This document shows, piece after piece, positions 44,678 to 44,804 of a DNA stretch of 44,804 bases. The DNA is from an uncultured Sphingomonas sp. (GTDB lineage Bacteria; Pseudomonadota; Alphaproteobacteria; Sphingomonadales; Sphingomonadaceae), in the NCBI GenBank assembly GCA_913774925.1, contig CAJYKB010000088.1:1-44804 (forward strand), in the 5' to 3' direction. Position 1 is the stretch's first letter. Each line of letters starts with the position of its first letter. The position numbers were made by a program, and so were the translations under genes. Under the pieces are notes generated by a model. The model worked only from the letters and a program-made list of their open reading frames with translations. It did no database searches and was not told the DNA's origin.

Positions 44678-44804
44678 ATGACGCTTTCGACGATCGATCT
44701 GGCGGTGGTGATCGCCTATGCGGTGGGCATCTTCGCGCTGGCGCAGTGGGTGAGCCGCGACAAGGCGGGCGAGACGAAGGATTCGTCGGACTATTTCCTG
44801 GCGT
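44678..44804 (+). CDS. SSS family sodium/solute symporter, N-terminal fragment cut by window edge
   Basis: The visible 42 residues read MTLSTIDLAVVIAYAVGIFA followed by a loop with WVSRDKAGETKDSSDYFLA. The first membrane helix and the conserved DYFLA region are typical of sodium/glucose-type symporters. An ATG at 44669 is also in frame, but the G-rich ribosome site at 44662-44667 is too close to it, so 44678 is preferred. The gene is divergent from the TonB receptor and continues out of the window. The substrate cannot be read from this fragment. Confidence 0.8.
   Translation, partial: MTLSTIDLAVVIAYAVGIFALAQWVSRDKAGETKDSSDYFLA

Noticed and set aside
44460..44681. Small plus-strand open frame of 73 codons before the symporter
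   Set aside because: No ribosome site, atypical codon use, and it overlaps the candidate operators and the symporter start.

Overview
This 44.8 kb window comes from a GC-rich alphaproteobacterium, most likely a sphingomonad (Sphingomonas or a close relative). Three observations support this: three large TonB-dependent receptors sit beside MFS or SSS transporters, the intergenic spaces carry families of palindromic GC-rich repeats, and uvrA is preceded by an alphaproteobacterial LexA box (GAAC-N7-GAAC, the reverse strand of GTTC-N7-GTTC). No rRNA, tRNA, CRISPR array or prophage was seen. About 33 protein genes are supported; the long antisense open frames typical of such GC-rich DNA were set aside.

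Layout. 1-124: the cut 5' end of an IS5-type transposase gene and its flank. 151-5975 (minus): DUF885 metallohydrolase, a glutathione S-transferase, a small beta-rich protein, and a periplasmic M16 zinc peptidase. 6087-10741 (plus): a MarR-controlled tripartite efflux operon (NodT-type outer-membrane lipoprotein, EmrA-like adaptor, EmrB-like 14-TM pump). 10775-14289 (minus): succinate-semialdehyde dehydrogenase and an exported M3 peptidase. 14362-19461: a sucrose/levan locus, with a sugar MFS transporter facing a TonB receptor and a GH68 fructosyltransferase across a very strong double LacI-type operator. 19587-25755: a second receptor module (GST, TonB receptor, a double-HTH TetR-like regulator, a second TetR regulator, MFS transporter); the receptor and the MFS gene share a near-identical upstream box. 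25931-28929 (plus): large-subunit catalase translationally coupled to glutaminase. 28947-32825 (minus): L,D-transpeptidase, coiled-coil lipoprotein, and a crotonase / old-yellow-enzyme / exported-protein operon with a clear promoter. 33143-34423 (minus): a small conserved protein and an exported TonB-C-terminal-domain protein. 34531-37434: uvrA. 37435-38051: a repeat-rich gene-free stretch. 38052-39460 (minus): a bicupin overlapping a type II haloacid-dehalogenase-like gene. 39656-41666 (plus): an OmpR/EnvZ-type two-component pair. 41815-44409 (minus): a third TonB receptor, divergent from the cut start of an SSS sodium/solute symporter.

How the genes work together. The strongest theme is regulated nutrient capture: each TonB receptor is next to an inner-membrane transporter, and two of the three modules show candidate operators. 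The most complete case is 14362-19461, where outer-membrane uptake, inner-membrane transport and a sucrose-splitting enzyme appear to respond to one LacI-family repressor that is not in the window. The second module (19587-25755) has two regulators and a shared promoter box but no obvious catabolic enzyme except the GST, so its substrate is unknown. This is the part most likely to hold something not yet described.
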